The notes: a model not told the origin generated them from the sequence alone. A DNA stretch of 64,000 nucleotides from Bacteroidota bacterium (GCA_947464275.1 CANHVU010000001.1:1-64000), one strand, 5' to 3'; numbered from the stretch's first letter, positions 39,568 to 49,368 are shown. Translations and numbers: made by a program.

Positions 39568-39635
39568 TCTTTATTTTTTGTTTTAAACAGTTTGCTAACA
39601 TAATATTTTTTAATTCAATTACAAATTTTAAATCG

Positions 39636-40535
39636 TTAACGTATGAGCTTGATTTTGGTCATTTGTGTTTGTAATTTATCATTATTAATAAATTTAAAAT
39701 TCAAAACTCCATAGTAAATGCCACTATTACAAGCCTGTCCAGTTTTTTGACTAACTCCATCCCAAGTAAAATTTTTATCATTACTTTCAAAAACTAACTC
39801 GTTATTAAAATTATAAATTTTTAAATTAAACAATTTTTCACCTTCAATTTCTATTACATACCTATCATTTAAACCATCATTATTTGGGGTTAACACATTA
39901 GGTGTTTTAATAAATGCTGATTCGTTTTTGTTTGTTTCGGTTGCTTCAAAATTATTTTCAATATTTTCAATTGAATCAATTTTATCATCCAAATCAATTT
40001 CTGGTATGGTAGGATTTGTGATTATCTCAGTAACAACTAAAGGAGTAACAGTCTGCTCAAGATTTTTATTATTTAAACCTTCTTGCTGTTTATTCTCCAC
40101 ATTTACTTTATGCTCAATAAAGTTATCATTTATATGAGCCTCTTGAGTTTTAATTAAATTATTAGAAACATATTTTTCATTGTTTGTAAAAGTTTCTTTT
40201 GGCTTATCAGTAACCTGCGTTTCATCTAAATTAATCTCAGGAGAATTTACTGCAATTGGCACTTTTAATTCTGCAACTTTTGATTCTCTTTCAATATTTT
40301 CTTTTTTACTGTTTTTTGTGTAAAAATAAGTAGCCACCGAAGCAGGAATAGCCAAAATAGCAGTTACCTTAATTACAGTTAAAGCCAATTTGCTAAATAC
40401 AACCTTACCACCAGCTACACCGCTTTGAGCAGCTGCATTGGCTTGAATACCTTGCTCAATTCCAGCCCAAATATTCGGGGCCTCGGGAGCAAAATCCTGC
40501 ATTTGTTGTTTTAATATTTCGTCTAAATTATTCAA
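39636..40535 (-). CDS. Anti-sigma-like membrane protein fused to a T9SS type B sorting domain
   Basis: This 299-residue protein overlaps the sigma-factor gene by four bases (ATGA), the usual sigma/anti-sigma arrangement. Residues 1-45 (MNNLDEILKQQMQDFAPEAP) resemble the cytosolic sigma-binding segment of Bacteroidota anti-sigma factors, with a Trp near 22. One membrane helix follows at about 50-73 (KLALTVIKVTAILAIPASVA). Then comes a Glu/Asn/Thr-rich periplasmic linker to about 210. The end is a type B sorting domain: TPNVLTPNNDGLNDRYVIEI, LVFESNDKNFTWDG, and the terminus TKIKLIR. There is no cleavable signal peptide, so the domain should hang tethered in the periplasm. The combination is unusual, and a sensing role is my inference. 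Confidence 0.7.
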   Translation of the reverse strand: MNNLDEILKQQMQDFAPEAPNIWAGIEQGIQANAAAQSGVAGGKVVFSKLALTVIKVTAILAIPASVATYFYTKNSKKENIERESKVAELKVPIAVNSPEINLDETQVTDKPKETFTNNEKYVSNNLIKTQEAHINDNFIEHKVNVENKQQEGLNNKNLEQTVTPLVVTEIITNPTIPEIDLDDKIDSIENIENNFEATETNKNESAFIKTPNVLTPNNDGLNDRYVIEIEGEKLFNLKIYNFNNELVFESNDKNFTWDGVSQKTGQACNSGIYYGVLNFKFINNDKLQTQMTKIKLIR

Positions 40536-41065
40536 TTTACTTTTTTATATTCTTTTATAAAAGCTGCTCTTGCTCTTGCAAGTTGGCTTTTTGATGTTCC
40601 TTCATTAATTCCAAGCATTTCTGCTATTTCAGCATGCGAAAACCCCTCAATGGCATACAAATTTAAAACTGTTCTATATCCTAATGCCAATTTTTGCATG
40701 GTTTCCATAATTTCTTTTTGACTGATCCTGTCAATTGTAAAACTATCAAAACCCAAATCAAACTCTTCTGCTATATCAGATGTTTCAGTATAAAATTTAT
40801 TTACCCTAATATTTTCCAAAGCACAGTTAACAAAAATTCTCCTCATCCAAGCTTCAATCACACCTTTGCCTTCAAATTGCTTCATTTTTCCAAAAACCCT
40901 AATATAACCTTCTTGCAAAGTATCTTTGGCGTCTTCGGCATCTTTACAATACCTCAAACATATTCCATACATTTGCTTAGAAGTAAGTTCATACAACTTT
41001 TTATGAGCATTAGAATTCCCTTGTATGCACTTTTCAATTAAATCTTGAGTTACGTTTTGGCTCAC
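40532..41065 (-). CDS. ECF-type RNA polymerase sigma factor
   Basis: This 177-residue sigma-70 family protein shows region 2 at YCKDAEDAKDTLQEGYIRVF and region 4 at LALGYRTVLNLYAIEGFSHAEIAEMLGI, ending in the helix-turn-helix part EGTSKSQLARARAAFIKEY. The only in-frame start is a GTG at 41065, because a stop codon lies five codons upstream. It is first in a minus-strand run with the anti-sigma-like gene and the giant T9SS cargo. By analogy with other Bacteroidota ECF cassettes it should switch on its own operon when the anti-sigma is inactivated. Confidence 0.92.
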   Translation of the reverse strand: MSQNVTQDLIEKCIQGNSNAHKKLYELTSKQMYGICLRYCKDAEDAKDTLQEGYIRVFGKMKQFEGKGVIEAWMRRIFVNCALENIRVNKFYTETSDIAEEFDLGFDSFTIDRISQKEIMETMQKLALGYRTVLNLYAIEGFSHAEIAEMLGINEGTSKSQLARARAAFIKEYKKVN

Positions 41066-41209
41066 TTTTCTTTTGCTTTAGGTTTGATTAAAGAATCAAT
41101 TTTTTAGTTGCATGTTATGATAAAAAAAACTTAATTTTTTCTAAACACTTTTATTACCCTATATTTCAATTACATTTTTACTTACTTTGTATTTATTACA
41201 TTATCCGCT

Positions 41210-43981
41210 TTGATTGCTAAAAACAAACATATAATATTCGTTACAACCTTACTTCTGAGTTTGGTATTTAACATAAAGGCACAGGTGTTTAAAGTAAATG
41301 AAAATAAAAACAACAGTTTTTACCTTACAGAAAATAAAGGACAATGGGATTCAGACATAAAATATAAATATGCCAACTCAGTCAATCATATATTGTTCAA
41401 ACCAAATCAAATTTGCTATTACTTTTTGAACGAAGAAAATGTAAGTAACGCAAACCGTCATTTAAAAAAAGGTGAAAAAGAATTAAGTTTAATAAATGGT
41501 CATTATTTAATGCTTAATTTTGAGTCTGCTAATAATAACTCTATAATCATACCAAGCGGGCAAGCAGCTCCATTTTACAAAAATTATTATATTGGTAGTA
41601 ATCCCCAAAAATGGCAATCAAAAGTTCAATCATTTTGTCAAGTTACTTACCAAAATATTTATCAAAATATTGATTTAAAAGTTTCTACAAAAGGTGATAT
41701 TGGCCTAAAATACGATTGGGTAATTAGACCTAATGCTGATTTAGATGATATAAAACTTAATTTTCAAGGGGCAGACACCATATATAGTCAATACAACGAA
41801 TTATACATAAAACATAGTCAAGGTATTTTAAAGGAACAAAAACCTTTTGCTTATCAAATAATTAATGGAAGGCGAATTTTGGTTAATGTATATTATGCTA
41901 TTAACAAAAACACAGTTAGCTTTAATGCTGACTCTTATAACAAAAACTATGAACTAATTATTGACCCAGATTTAATTTTTAGTACCTACAGTGGAGCCAC
42001 TGATGATAATTTTGGATTTACAGCCACTTATGATAGTGAGGGGAATTTATATGCAGGTGGTGTTACCACCGATGCTTTTGGAGGTGAATATCCAGTAACG
42101 GCAGGAGCATTTCAATTAACTTATAAAGGTGGAGATGTAGAAGCACCTGTGAATTTGGCATGCGATATAACCATTAGTAAATACAGCAGCGATGGTAAAC
42201 AATTGATTTACGCTACTTATTTAGGTGGTATAAAAAACGAATACCCGCACAGTTTAGTGGCAGATAATAACGACAATTTGGTAATAATGGGAACCAGCAA
42301 ATCGGTTGATTTTCCAATAAGTGCAGATGCTTACGATAACTCTCAAAATGGCGATATTGATATCATTGTGAGCAAATTAAGCAAAGATGGAACAACACTT
42401 ATAGGTTCAACTTTTATGGGTGGCTTAGGAAGTGACGGGCTTAATATTAAACCATTTTTAAACACATTTTACGCAGATGAATTTAGAGGCGATGCTATAA
42501 TTGACAAGCAAAATAATATTATAATTGGCAGTTGTAGTTTTTCAACCGATTTTCCAATAACTTCAGGTTCATTTGGTGCTGCTATTCCTAGTGCTATTCA
42601 AAAAGGTGTAGTTTTTAAACTTTCGCCAACTTGCAATAATTTGATTTTTAGTGCTGCCATGACCGGCAATAGCGAGGATGTAATTTACAGTGTTGACCTA
42701 AACCAAACGGGTGATATTTTTATAGCAGGAACTACAACGGGTAATATGCAAATTCCAACTGCAACCAATTCATTTATTGGAGGAAATTCTGATGGATTTT
42801 TTGCAAAAATAAAATTTGATGGCTCCACCATTTTAAAGGCAAAATATTTTGGAACTATTCAAAACGACCAAGTTTTTAGTTTGGAATTAGATAATAATGA
42901 AGATATTTACATTGTTGGAAATTCACTAGGAAATATTGCTCCCATTGGAAATGTGTATTCAGTTACCAATGGAAAACAATTTATAAGTAAGATAAACAAC
43001 GATTTTAGCACTATCAATTTTATAAGCACTTTTGGGCGAGGCGCAACAGATGTAGATTTAAGTATTAACGCTTTTTTATTAGATGATTGTGGGCGCCTAT
43101 ACATAAGCGGGTGGGGCGGCAGTGATGCCCGATTTAGATTAGGTGGAAATACAAACGGATTGCCGATTACAAATGATGCTTTTCAAAAAACAACAGATGG
43201 TAACGATTTTTATTTGATGGTATTAGGCCAAAATGCTGAAAAAATTTTATACGCCACATTTTTTGGAGGAAATAGCTCGCCCGACCACGTGGATGGAGGA
43301 ACAAGTAGGTTTGACAAAAAGGGATATATATATCAATCAGTATGTGCAAGTTGCCCTGCTAGTGGCAGTTTTTTGAGTGATTTCCCAACCAATGCAGATG
43401 CCGTTTTTAAAACAAATGTAAGTCCAAGATGCAGCAATGCGGCTTTTAAAATGTCGTTTAGGTTTAACCAAGCCACCATTGAAATGAAAATTGATACTTG
43501 CGCAAAAATTGTAACACTTGGTACTCCAATAGAAAATGCACTGAATTATTTATGGCTACTGCCAAATGGAAAAACTAGTATTTTAAAAAGCCCAATGGTA
43601 ACCATTGATGAAATAAACAATAAAGAAATTGTACTAATATTAAATGCGAATACCAATTGTGCAGATACTGCCAAACAAACCTTAAACTATAACGAATCAC
43701 TTAATAACGTAAAATTTAGCAATGTATTTACCCCTAATAATGATGGAATAAACGATTTGTTTTTTATAGATGGTATTAGCCAATGTGGAGAATATGAGTT
43801 GACTTTTTTTAATCGTTGGGGGCAAGAAATTTTTATAACAACAACCAACCAACCAAAATGGGATGGAAAAACAACTAATGGACAAGATGCTTTAGCAGGA
43901 ATATATTATTATTTGGGTTATTATAAAAAACAAAACGAACCAAAAGTAAAATTGCATGGTACAGTTACTTTAATTAGGTAA
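41210..43981 (+). CDS. Secreted SBBP-repeat protein with T9SS type B sorting domain
   Basis: This 923-residue protein begins with a signal peptide (MIAKNKHIIFVTTLLLSLVF) cut after NIKAQ. The ENKGQW region at residues about 35-260 is a conserved N-terminal domain of such proteins. SBBP-type beta-propeller repeats follow, with LIYATYLGGIKNEYPHSLV and GSTFMGGLGSDG-like units. A type B sorting domain closes the chain: VFTPNNDGINDLFFIDG, FFNRWGQEIF, KWDGKTTNG, ending HGTVTLIR. The start is a TTG at 41210; no ATG precedes the signal peptide. It is divergent from the sigma gene and continues into the PorV-like gene. It is a likely surface protein exported by the T9SS. Confidence 0.88.
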   Translation: MIAKNKHIIFVTTLLLSLVFNIKAQVFKVNENKNNSFYLTENKGQWDSDIKYKYANSVNHILFKPNQICYYFLNEENVSNANRHLKKGEKELSLINGHYLMLNFESANNNSIIIPSGQAAPFYKNYYIGSNPQKWQSKVQSFCQVTYQNIYQNIDLKVSTKGDIGLKYDWVIRPNADLDDIKLNFQGADTIYSQYNELYIKHSQGILKEQKPFAYQIINGRRILVNVYYAINKNTVSFNADSYNKNYELIIDPDLIFSTYSGATDDNFGFTATYDSEGNLYAGGVTTDAFGGEYPVTAGAFQLTYKGGDVEAPVNLACDITISKYSSDGKQLIYATYLGGIKNEYPHSLVADNNDNLVIMGTSKSVDFPISADAYDNSQNGDIDIIVSKLSKDGTTLIGSTFMGGLGSDGLNIKPFLNTFYADEFRGDAIIDKQNNIIIGSCSFSTDFPITSGSFGAAIPSAIQKGVVFKLSPTCNNLIFSAAMTGNSEDVIYSVDLNQTGDIFIAGTTTGNMQIPTATNSFIGGNSDGFFAKIKFDGSTILKAKYFGTIQNDQVFSLELDNNEDIYIVGNSLGNIAPIGNVYSVTNGKQFISKINNDFSTINFISTFGRGATDVDLSINAFLLDDCGRLYISGWGGSDARFRLGGNTNGLPITNDAFQKTTDGNDFYLMVLGQNAEKILYATFFGGNSSPDHVDGGTSRFDKKGYIYQSVCASCPASGSFLSDFPTNADAVFKTNVSPRCSNAAFKMSFRFNQATIEMKIDTCAKIVTLGTPIENALNYLWLLPNGKTSILKSPMVTIDEINNKEIVLILNANTNCADTAKQTLNYNESLNNVKFSNVFTPNNDGINDLFFIDGISQCGEYELTFFNRWGQEIFITTTNQPKWDGKTTNGQDALAGIYYYLGYYKKQNEPKVKLHGTVTLIR

Positions 43982-44021
43982 AATAAATTTTATTTTCGAA
44001 TTTTGATTTTTAATCTTTTAC

Positions 44022-44834
44022 TTGAAATCGATTTTAAAAATAGTATTGCTGATCATTGCATTCCAAAAAGTGGATGCTCAAATAGTGCACGACCCAATTG
44101 GTGCAAGAGCCTGGAGTTTGGGAGGAAGCAGTACAGCTGAAAGTAATGTGTTTTCTGTAAACAATAACATGGCTAGCTCAGCCGAATTAAAAAACTACCA
44201 ATTAGGCATTTATAACCAAACTCGTTTTGGTGTAAAAGAGCTTAACTTAATTAACTCAAGCTTTGTGCTCCCAACTAAATTTATTCATTTGGGTTTAAGC
44301 ATAAACCACTATGGGTATGAAAAATATAACCAACAAAACTTCAGCTTAGGAATTGCAAAAAAGCTTAACAACAACTTTAACCTAGGTGTAACGCTTAACT
44401 ACCTGACCATAAACATTGCAGAGCAAGAAAATACAAGCGCTTTAACAGGCAGCTTAAGTGCTTTTTATAAAATTAATAAAAACATTCAATTGGGTGTTTT
44501 ATTATTCAATCCAACTTTAAGCAATTACTCAATTAATGGCTATGGAAAAGTAAAAACTTTTGGAAGAATTGGTGTAAAATATCAAGTGAATAAAAGTGTG
44601 TATTTAATAGGCGATTTGGATAAAACCTTTGAACAAGAAACCATTTTAAGAGGTGGCATTAATTATGCTCTGCATCCCAATTTTGACTTAAGTTTAGGAT
44701 ATGCCAATAACCCTAATTATTTAACCTTTGGGTTTAATGCCAAAATAAAACAAATGGACTTAACCTTTGCTGCAAGCATGCATGAAATATTGGGTTTTAC
44801 ACCACATATTGGTTTGATATTTTATGGCAAATAA
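44022..44834 (+). CDS. PorV/PorQ-like outer-membrane beta-barrel protein
   Basis: This 270-residue protein has a signal peptide ending KVDAQ. Its first mature residues, GARAWSLGGSSTAESNVFSV, resemble the GARAxxMGGA opening of the PorV/UPF0164 family (FadL-like barrels). The remainder is alternating beta strands, such as FIHLGLSINHYGYEKYNQQ and NFNLGVTLNYLTIN, ending FTPHIGLIFYGK. PorV is a T9SS component that hands cargo to the sortase. Here similarity is only partial and a general barrel is also possible. The TTG at 44022 is the only usable start. It overlaps the next gene by 11 bases. Confidence 0.6.
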   Translation: MKSILKIVLLIIAFQKVDAQIVHDPIGARAWSLGGSSTAESNVFSVNNNMASSAELKNYQLGIYNQTRFGVKELNLINSSFVLPTKFIHLGLSINHYGYEKYNQQNFSLGIAKKLNNNFNLGVTLNYLTINIAEQENTSALTGSLSAFYKINKNIQLGVLLFNPTLSNYSINGYGKVKTFGRIGVKYQVNKSVYLIGDLDKTFEQETILRGGINYALHPNFDLSLGYANNPNYLTFGFNAKIKQMDLTFAASMHEILGFTPHIGLIFYGK

Positions 44835-46914
44835 AAGGTTTGTTTTTATAAAATATTTAGGTGCTTTGGCAATGGTATTTTGGGGTAAAATATTGCTCGC
44901 GCAAAAATTGCAAAGCAAAACCGAAATTATTTCTACCATTATTGAGAAATTGGTTGAAAATACCGAATCTACAATAGATTATACCGATTTACAAGCCCAA
45001 CTTGAATACCTTTACGACAATAAAATTAACCTAAACAAAGCCACCGATAATGAATTAAGGCAGCTTATTTTTTTAAAACAAACCGATATTTTAAGCATTT
45101 TAAAACACCAAAAACTATATGGCAATTTTGAAAGCATTTATGAGCTACAAGCCATTGATAATTTAAGTGATGAAAGCGTTTATTTTTTAAAACATTTTGT
45201 AACAATAAACGAAGGCAACAAGCAACTAAAACTGAGCGAACTGAACCAAGTTGGTAAAACTGAAATTGTATTACAACATGAAAACGATTTTCAGCAACGT
45301 TTGGGTTATAAAACCAACGAGTTAAAAGCGCAAAACAAGCAGTATTATTTGGGTTCCCCATACCGATATGTGGTAAGAGCCAAACAAAAATTAGGTAAAA
45401 ATATTGATTTGGGATTTACCGCAGAAAAAGACGCAGGTGAACAATTTTTTGAAGGCGCACAAAGCAATGGCTTTGATTTTTACTCAGCACATATTCATAT
45501 AAAAAATGTGTGGCGTTTTAGCCAAATAATTATTGGTGATTACCAAGCTAATTTTGGGCAAGGACTGACCTTTGGTAGTGGACTTTCAGCACGAAAATCG
45601 GCTTATGTATTAAACGTAAACAGGTATTTTCAAAATATTAGGCCTTACCGAAGTGTAAACGAATTTGAGTTTATGCGCGGAGCAGCCTTAAATTATCAAT
45701 ATAAAAATTGGACCATTATTGGTTTTGTATCAAGTAAAAAAATAAATACCAATTTTCAAACAGCCGATACCAATCAAATTAATACATTTGACGGCTTTAC
45801 GGGTTTTAACGTTACAGGCTTTCACCGCACCATCAATGAAATTGCCGATAAGGAAAATGTGAATCAAACCATTTTAGGAATACATGTTCAACATGATTTT
45901 AAATTTTTACAAATAGGCTTTACTGGTATAAAAACCAATTACAGTAGTCCGTTTTTACCAAGTAATGCCATTTACCAAAAATATAATTTTACTGGCACCC
46001 AACTTATAAATGCTGGTGTAGATTACAAATTAGCTTTAGGAAATGCTTTGTTAAGTGGGGAATTTTCGAGCAGCGATAATGGTGCATTTGCCACCACACA
46101 CTCGCTCTTAATAGCTTTAGATAATAAATTAGACCTTTGTTTATTATACAGAAGTTTTGACAAAAACTTCCAAGTAACTTACAATAATCCCTTTGCTGAA
46201 AATAGTGATGGACGAAATGAAACAGGTTTTTATTTTGGAATAAGTTATAAACCTAAAAAAGCTTTGGTATTTAATCAATACATCGATTTTTACCAATCAA
46301 AATGGCTACGATATTTAGTAGATGCACCGAGTAAAGGATATGATGTTTTGAATGAAGTACAGTACAATCCTTCTAAAAGTTTAAATATGTATGTGAGGTA
46401 CAGATTTGAGAGCAAAGAAAAAAACGAAATCGATAACAATGAAGCACTTAACGATATTTTGGCTGTGCAAGAAAAACAGCAATTTAGGTTTCATATCAAG
46501 TACAAACTGAGCCTTATGTTAGAAGCCGAAACAAGGTTAGAACAATCGTATTTTAATACCAAAAATATTGCTCCAAGCAATGGAACATTAATTTACCAAG
46601 ATATAAAATACAAAGCTAATGGAGGCAAATGGACCTTGAGTGCTAGAATTGCCCTATTTAGCATTGATGATTATGATGCCAGAATTTATTCTTACGAAGA
46701 CAATTTACCATATACTTTTACTGTACCTTTGTATCAAAACAGTGGTAGCAGATTTTACTTAATGGCCAAATACCAAGTAACTAAAAAAATAAAATTATTT
46801 GCCCGGTATGCCCAAACAAAATATAACAATATAAATAGCATTGGCTCTGGTTTAGAACAAATTAGCGGTAATACCCAAAGCGATTTAAGTATGCAATTAC
46901 ACCTCAGTTTTTAA
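44824..46914 (+). CDS. Helix-hairpin-helix plus outer-membrane barrel protein
   Basis: This 696-residue exported protein has a signal peptide ending LLAQ, then a helix-hairpin-helix motif (LNKATDNELRQLIFLKQTDI, then a second half-repeat FESIYELQAIDNLSDESVYF) at about residues 60-105. The remaining 550 residues are amphipathic beta strands typical of a large outer-membrane barrel (for example FSQIIIGDYQANFGQGLTFG). This HHH-barrel pair is a known Bacteroidota architecture of unclear function. The ATG at 44824 lies inside the end of the preceding PorV-like gene, suggesting translational coupling and a shared envelope job. Confidence 0.7.
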   Translation: MANKRFVFIKYLGALAMVFWGKILLAQKLQSKTEIISTIIEKLVENTESTIDYTDLQAQLEYLYDNKINLNKATDNELRQLIFLKQTDILSILKHQKLYGNFESIYELQAIDNLSDESVYFLKHFVTINEGNKQLKLSELNQVGKTEIVLQHENDFQQRLGYKTNELKAQNKQYYLGSPYRYVVRAKQKLGKNIDLGFTAEKDAGEQFFEGAQSNGFDFYSAHIHIKNVWRFSQIIIGDYQANFGQGLTFGSGLSARKSAYVLNVNRYFQNIRPYRSVNEFEFMRGAALNYQYKNWTIIGFVSSKKINTNFQTADTNQINTFDGFTGFNVTGFHRTINEIADKENVNQTILGIHVQHDFKFLQIGFTGIKTNYSSPFLPSNAIYQKYNFTGTQLINAGVDYKLALGNALLSGEFSSSDNGAFATTHSLLIALDNKLDLCLLYRSFDKNFQVTYNNPFAENSDGRNETGFYFGISYKPKKALVFNQYIDFYQSKWLRYLVDAPSKGYDVLNEVQYNPSKSLNMYVRYRFESKEKNEIDNNEALNDILAVQEKQQFRFHIKYKLSLMLEAETRLEQSYFNTKNIAPSNGTLIYQDIKYKANGGKWTLSARIALFSIDDYDARIYSYEDNLPYTFTVPLYQNSGSRFYLMAKYQVTKKIKLFARYAQTKYNNINSIGSGLEQISGNTQSDLSMQLHLSF

Positions 46915-46922
46915 AAAAACAC

Positions 46923-47231
46923 ATGACAGAAGAACAATACAACGCCATTACAACTTGGCAAAAAAATACGTTTAAACAAGCTACTCCACTTTCAAAAATT
47001 GCGCATTTAAGGCAAGAGATAGAAGAACTAGCAGATGATATCAAAAACAATAATCCAAACCAAAACCTAGAATTTGCTGATTGTTTTATTTTACTTTTTG
47101 GAGCAGCTAATTCAGCAGGAATGAGTTATAAAAATATTATAGACGCCATTAACCAAAAAATGGAAATCAACTACCAACGAAAATGGGGTAAACCCAATGA
47201 AGATGGAGTAGTTAATCACTTAAAAAAATAA
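46923..47231 (+). CDS. MazG-superfamily dATP/dGTP diphosphohydrolase-like protein
   Basis: A 102-residue all-helical protein with HLRQEIEELADDI and NLEFADCFILLFGAANSAG. These supply the ExxE and ExxD metal residues of the MazG fold. The ending MEINYQRKWGKPNEDGVVNH matches the DUF550 branch, which hydrolyses dATP and dGTP. It probably cleans nucleotide pools. Eight bases separate it from the HHH gene and ten from the asparaginase gene, so it is likely co-transcribed. Confidence 0.78.
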   Translation: MTEEQYNAITTWQKNTFKQATPLSKIAHLRQEIEELADDIKNNNPNQNLEFADCFILLFGAANSAGMSYKNIIDAINQKMEINYQRKWGKPNEDGVVNHLKK

Positions 47232-47241
47232 TAGAAAAAAC

Positions 47242-48177
47242 ATGAAAAAACACGCAATTGCCATTCATGGCGGAGCCGGAACTATTTTACGCACATTAAT
47301 GACTCCCGAAAAGGAGGCTCAATATAAACAAGGCTTAAAAAATGCTTTATTGATTGGCAATGAGGTTTTAAATAAAGGAGGCTCAAGTATAGATGCAGTA
47401 GAAGCTGCTGTTATGAGCCTTGAAAATTTTCCATTATTTAATGCTGGCAAAGGTGCAGTGTTTACTAATAAAGGAACACACGAAATGGATGCCTCTATTA
47501 TGGAAGGTAAAAACCTAGAAGCGGGGGCTGTTTCAGGAATTAGCAATGTTCAAAATCCAGTGCATTTGGCTAAGGTTATTATGCAAAAATCAGGTCATGT
47601 ATTTTTGCAAGGTGCCGATGCAGAATTGTTTGCCCAAAAAATGAATTTACCATTTCAAGATAACGACTATTTTTATACTGAAGAACGTTACAAACAATGG
47701 CAAGATGTGAAAGATACTGATGGTTACCAGTTAGACCATACAGTATTAGAAACAGGTGAAAAAAAGTTTGGAACCGTAGGTGCTGTTGCTTTAGATGTAT
47801 ATGGAAATTTAGCTGCTGCAACTTCGACTGGAGGAATGACAAATAAACGTTTTGGCAGAGTTGGAGATAGCCCAGTAATTGGTGCTGGAACTTATGCTAA
47901 TAATCATACTTGTGCCATCAGTTGCACTGGACATGGCGAGTATTTTTTACGTGCTGTAGTGGCCTACGATATTAGTTGCTTAATGGAGTACAAGGGTTAT
48001 ACCTTGAATCAAGCTTGTAACTTTGTAGTAAAAGACAAATTGGTGAAAATGGGTGGAGAAGGAGGCTTAATTGGTATCGATACCCAGGGAAATATTGAAC
48101 TATGTTTTAATTCAGAAGGAATGTACCGTGGTATTTTGCGCCAAGATGAAGAAATGTATTTGGGTATTTATGAATAA
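47242..48177 (+). CDS. iaaA: Isoaspartyl peptidase / plant-type L-asparaginase
   Basis: This 311-residue Ntn hydrolase cleaves itself before the nucleophile Thr178 in KKFGTVGAVALDVYGN. It then removes isoaspartyl residues from damaged peptides or hydrolyses asparagine. Start AIHGGAGTI, the loop NAGKGAVFTNKG with EMDASIMEG, and STGGMTNKRFGRVGDSPVIGAG are all family hallmarks. SCTGHGEYF lies near the end. Length is standard. It closes the plus-strand run, with a 168-base gap before mreB. Confidence 0.95.
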   Translation: MKKHAIAIHGGAGTILRTLMTPEKEAQYKQGLKNALLIGNEVLNKGGSSIDAVEAAVMSLENFPLFNAGKGAVFTNKGTHEMDASIMEGKNLEAGAVSGISNVQNPVHLAKVIMQKSGHVFLQGADAELFAQKMNLPFQDNDYFYTEERYKQWQDVKDTDGYQLDHTVLETGEKKFGTVGAVALDVYGNLAAATSTGGMTNKRFGRVGDSPVIGAGTYANNHTCAISCTGHGEYFLRAVVAYDISCLMEYKGYTLNQACNFVVKDKLVKMGGEGGLIGIDTQGNIELCFNSEGMYRGILRQDEEMYLGIYE

Positions 48178-48345
48178 TTTCTCTGAAATTTTGGAGATTA
48201 AAATTGATTGAAAAATATTTTTATTAGATAATTATAAAAACATAAAAAAGATTGCAATGAATTATGTTAAATTGCAACGTTTTTTATTAAACAAATAATT
48301 TTCATAATTCAATTTACCCAAAAATAAACGAAACGAGTAGCATAA

Positions 48346-49368
48346 ATGGGCGTATTTAGTTTTTTAACACAAGATTTAGCCATAGATTTAGGAACGGCTA
48401 ATACTTTAATAATTCATAAAGACCAAGTTGTGGTTGATGAGCCGTCAATTATAGCTATTAACAGACGCAACGGAAATGTAATTGCTGTTGGCAGTCAAGC
48501 ACAGCAAATGCATGGAAAGGTTCATGAAGATATTAAAACTATTCGTCCGCTTAAAGATGGAGTAATTGCTGATTTTCAGGCTGCCGAACACATGATTCGT
48601 GGCCTAATTGGAATGATTCCTCAGGCTAATAAGTTTATTAAACCGCAACAGCGCATGGTAATTTGTATTCCTTCGGGCATTACTGAGGTTGAAAAACGTG
48701 CTGTAAAAGATAGTGCTGAACGCGCTGGCTCAAAAGAGGTTTACTTAATTCACGAACCTATGGCCGCTGCAATTGGTATTGGAATTGACGTATTTGAACC
48801 AATGGGTAATATGATTATTGATATTGGTGGTGGTACAACAGAAATTGCTGTTATTGCACTAGCTGGTATTGTTTGCGACCAATCAATTCGTGTAGCAGGT
48901 GATGAATTTACAGATGATATATTAGATTATATGCGCAGGCAACATAATTTGCTTGTTGGAGAACGTACGGCTGAAAGAATTAAAATTGAAGTGGGTTCTG
49001 CATTAAGTGAATTGGAAAATCCGCCACAAGATTATGCAGTAAATGGTCGCGATTTAATGACTGGAATTCCTAAACAAATTAGCGTTACCTATTCTGAAAT
49101 TGCCGCAGCTTTAGATAAATCTATTTCAAAAATTGAAGAAGCTATATTACGTGCATTGGAATTAACTCCACCTGAACTTTCTGCTGATATTTACTCAACT
49201 GGCTTATACTTAACTGGTGGTGGTGCTCTTTTACGTGGTTTAGATAAACGTATTTCGGCAAAAACTAAATTACCTGTTCATGTGGCCGAAGATCCATTAA
49301 GAGCAGTAGTAAGAGGAACAGGTATGGCGCTAAAAAACTTAAAAAGTTATAAGTTTTTAATGACCTAA
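48346..49368 (+). CDS. mreB: Rod-shape-determining protein MreB
   Basis: MreB is the actin-like filament that guides wall synthesis in rod cells. The 340-residue protein starts MGVFSFLTQDLAIDLGTANTL, the phosphate-1 loop. IDIGGGTTEIAVI (phosphate-2), TERIKIEVGSA and STGLYLTGGGALLRGLDKRI follow. Sequence and length are normal for the family. It is first of mreB-mreC-mreD, indicating a rod or elongated cell shape. An AT-rich 168-base gap precedes it, including a double TTGCAA palindrome. Confidence 0.98.
   Translation: MGVFSFLTQDLAIDLGTANTLIIHKDQVVVDEPSIIAINRRNGNVIAVGSQAQQMHGKVHEDIKTIRPLKDGVIADFQAAEHMIRGLIGMIPQANKFIKPQQRMVICIPSGITEVEKRAVKDSAERAGSKEVYLIHEPMAAAIGIGIDVFEPMGNMIIDIGGGTTEIAVIALAGIVCDQSIRVAGDEFTDDILDYMRRQHNLLVGERTAERIKIEVGSALSELENPPQDYAVNGRDLMTGIPKQISVTYSEIAAALDKSISKIEEAILRALELTPPELSADIYSTGLYLTGGGALLRGLDKRISAKTKLPVHVAEDPLRAVVRGTGMALKNLKSYKFLMT

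Noticed and set aside
48250-48276. Operator made of two TTGCAA words before mreB
   Set aside because: TTGCAA is self-complementary and short. Two copies in a 30-base AT-rich stretch are not enough to claim a regulator site.
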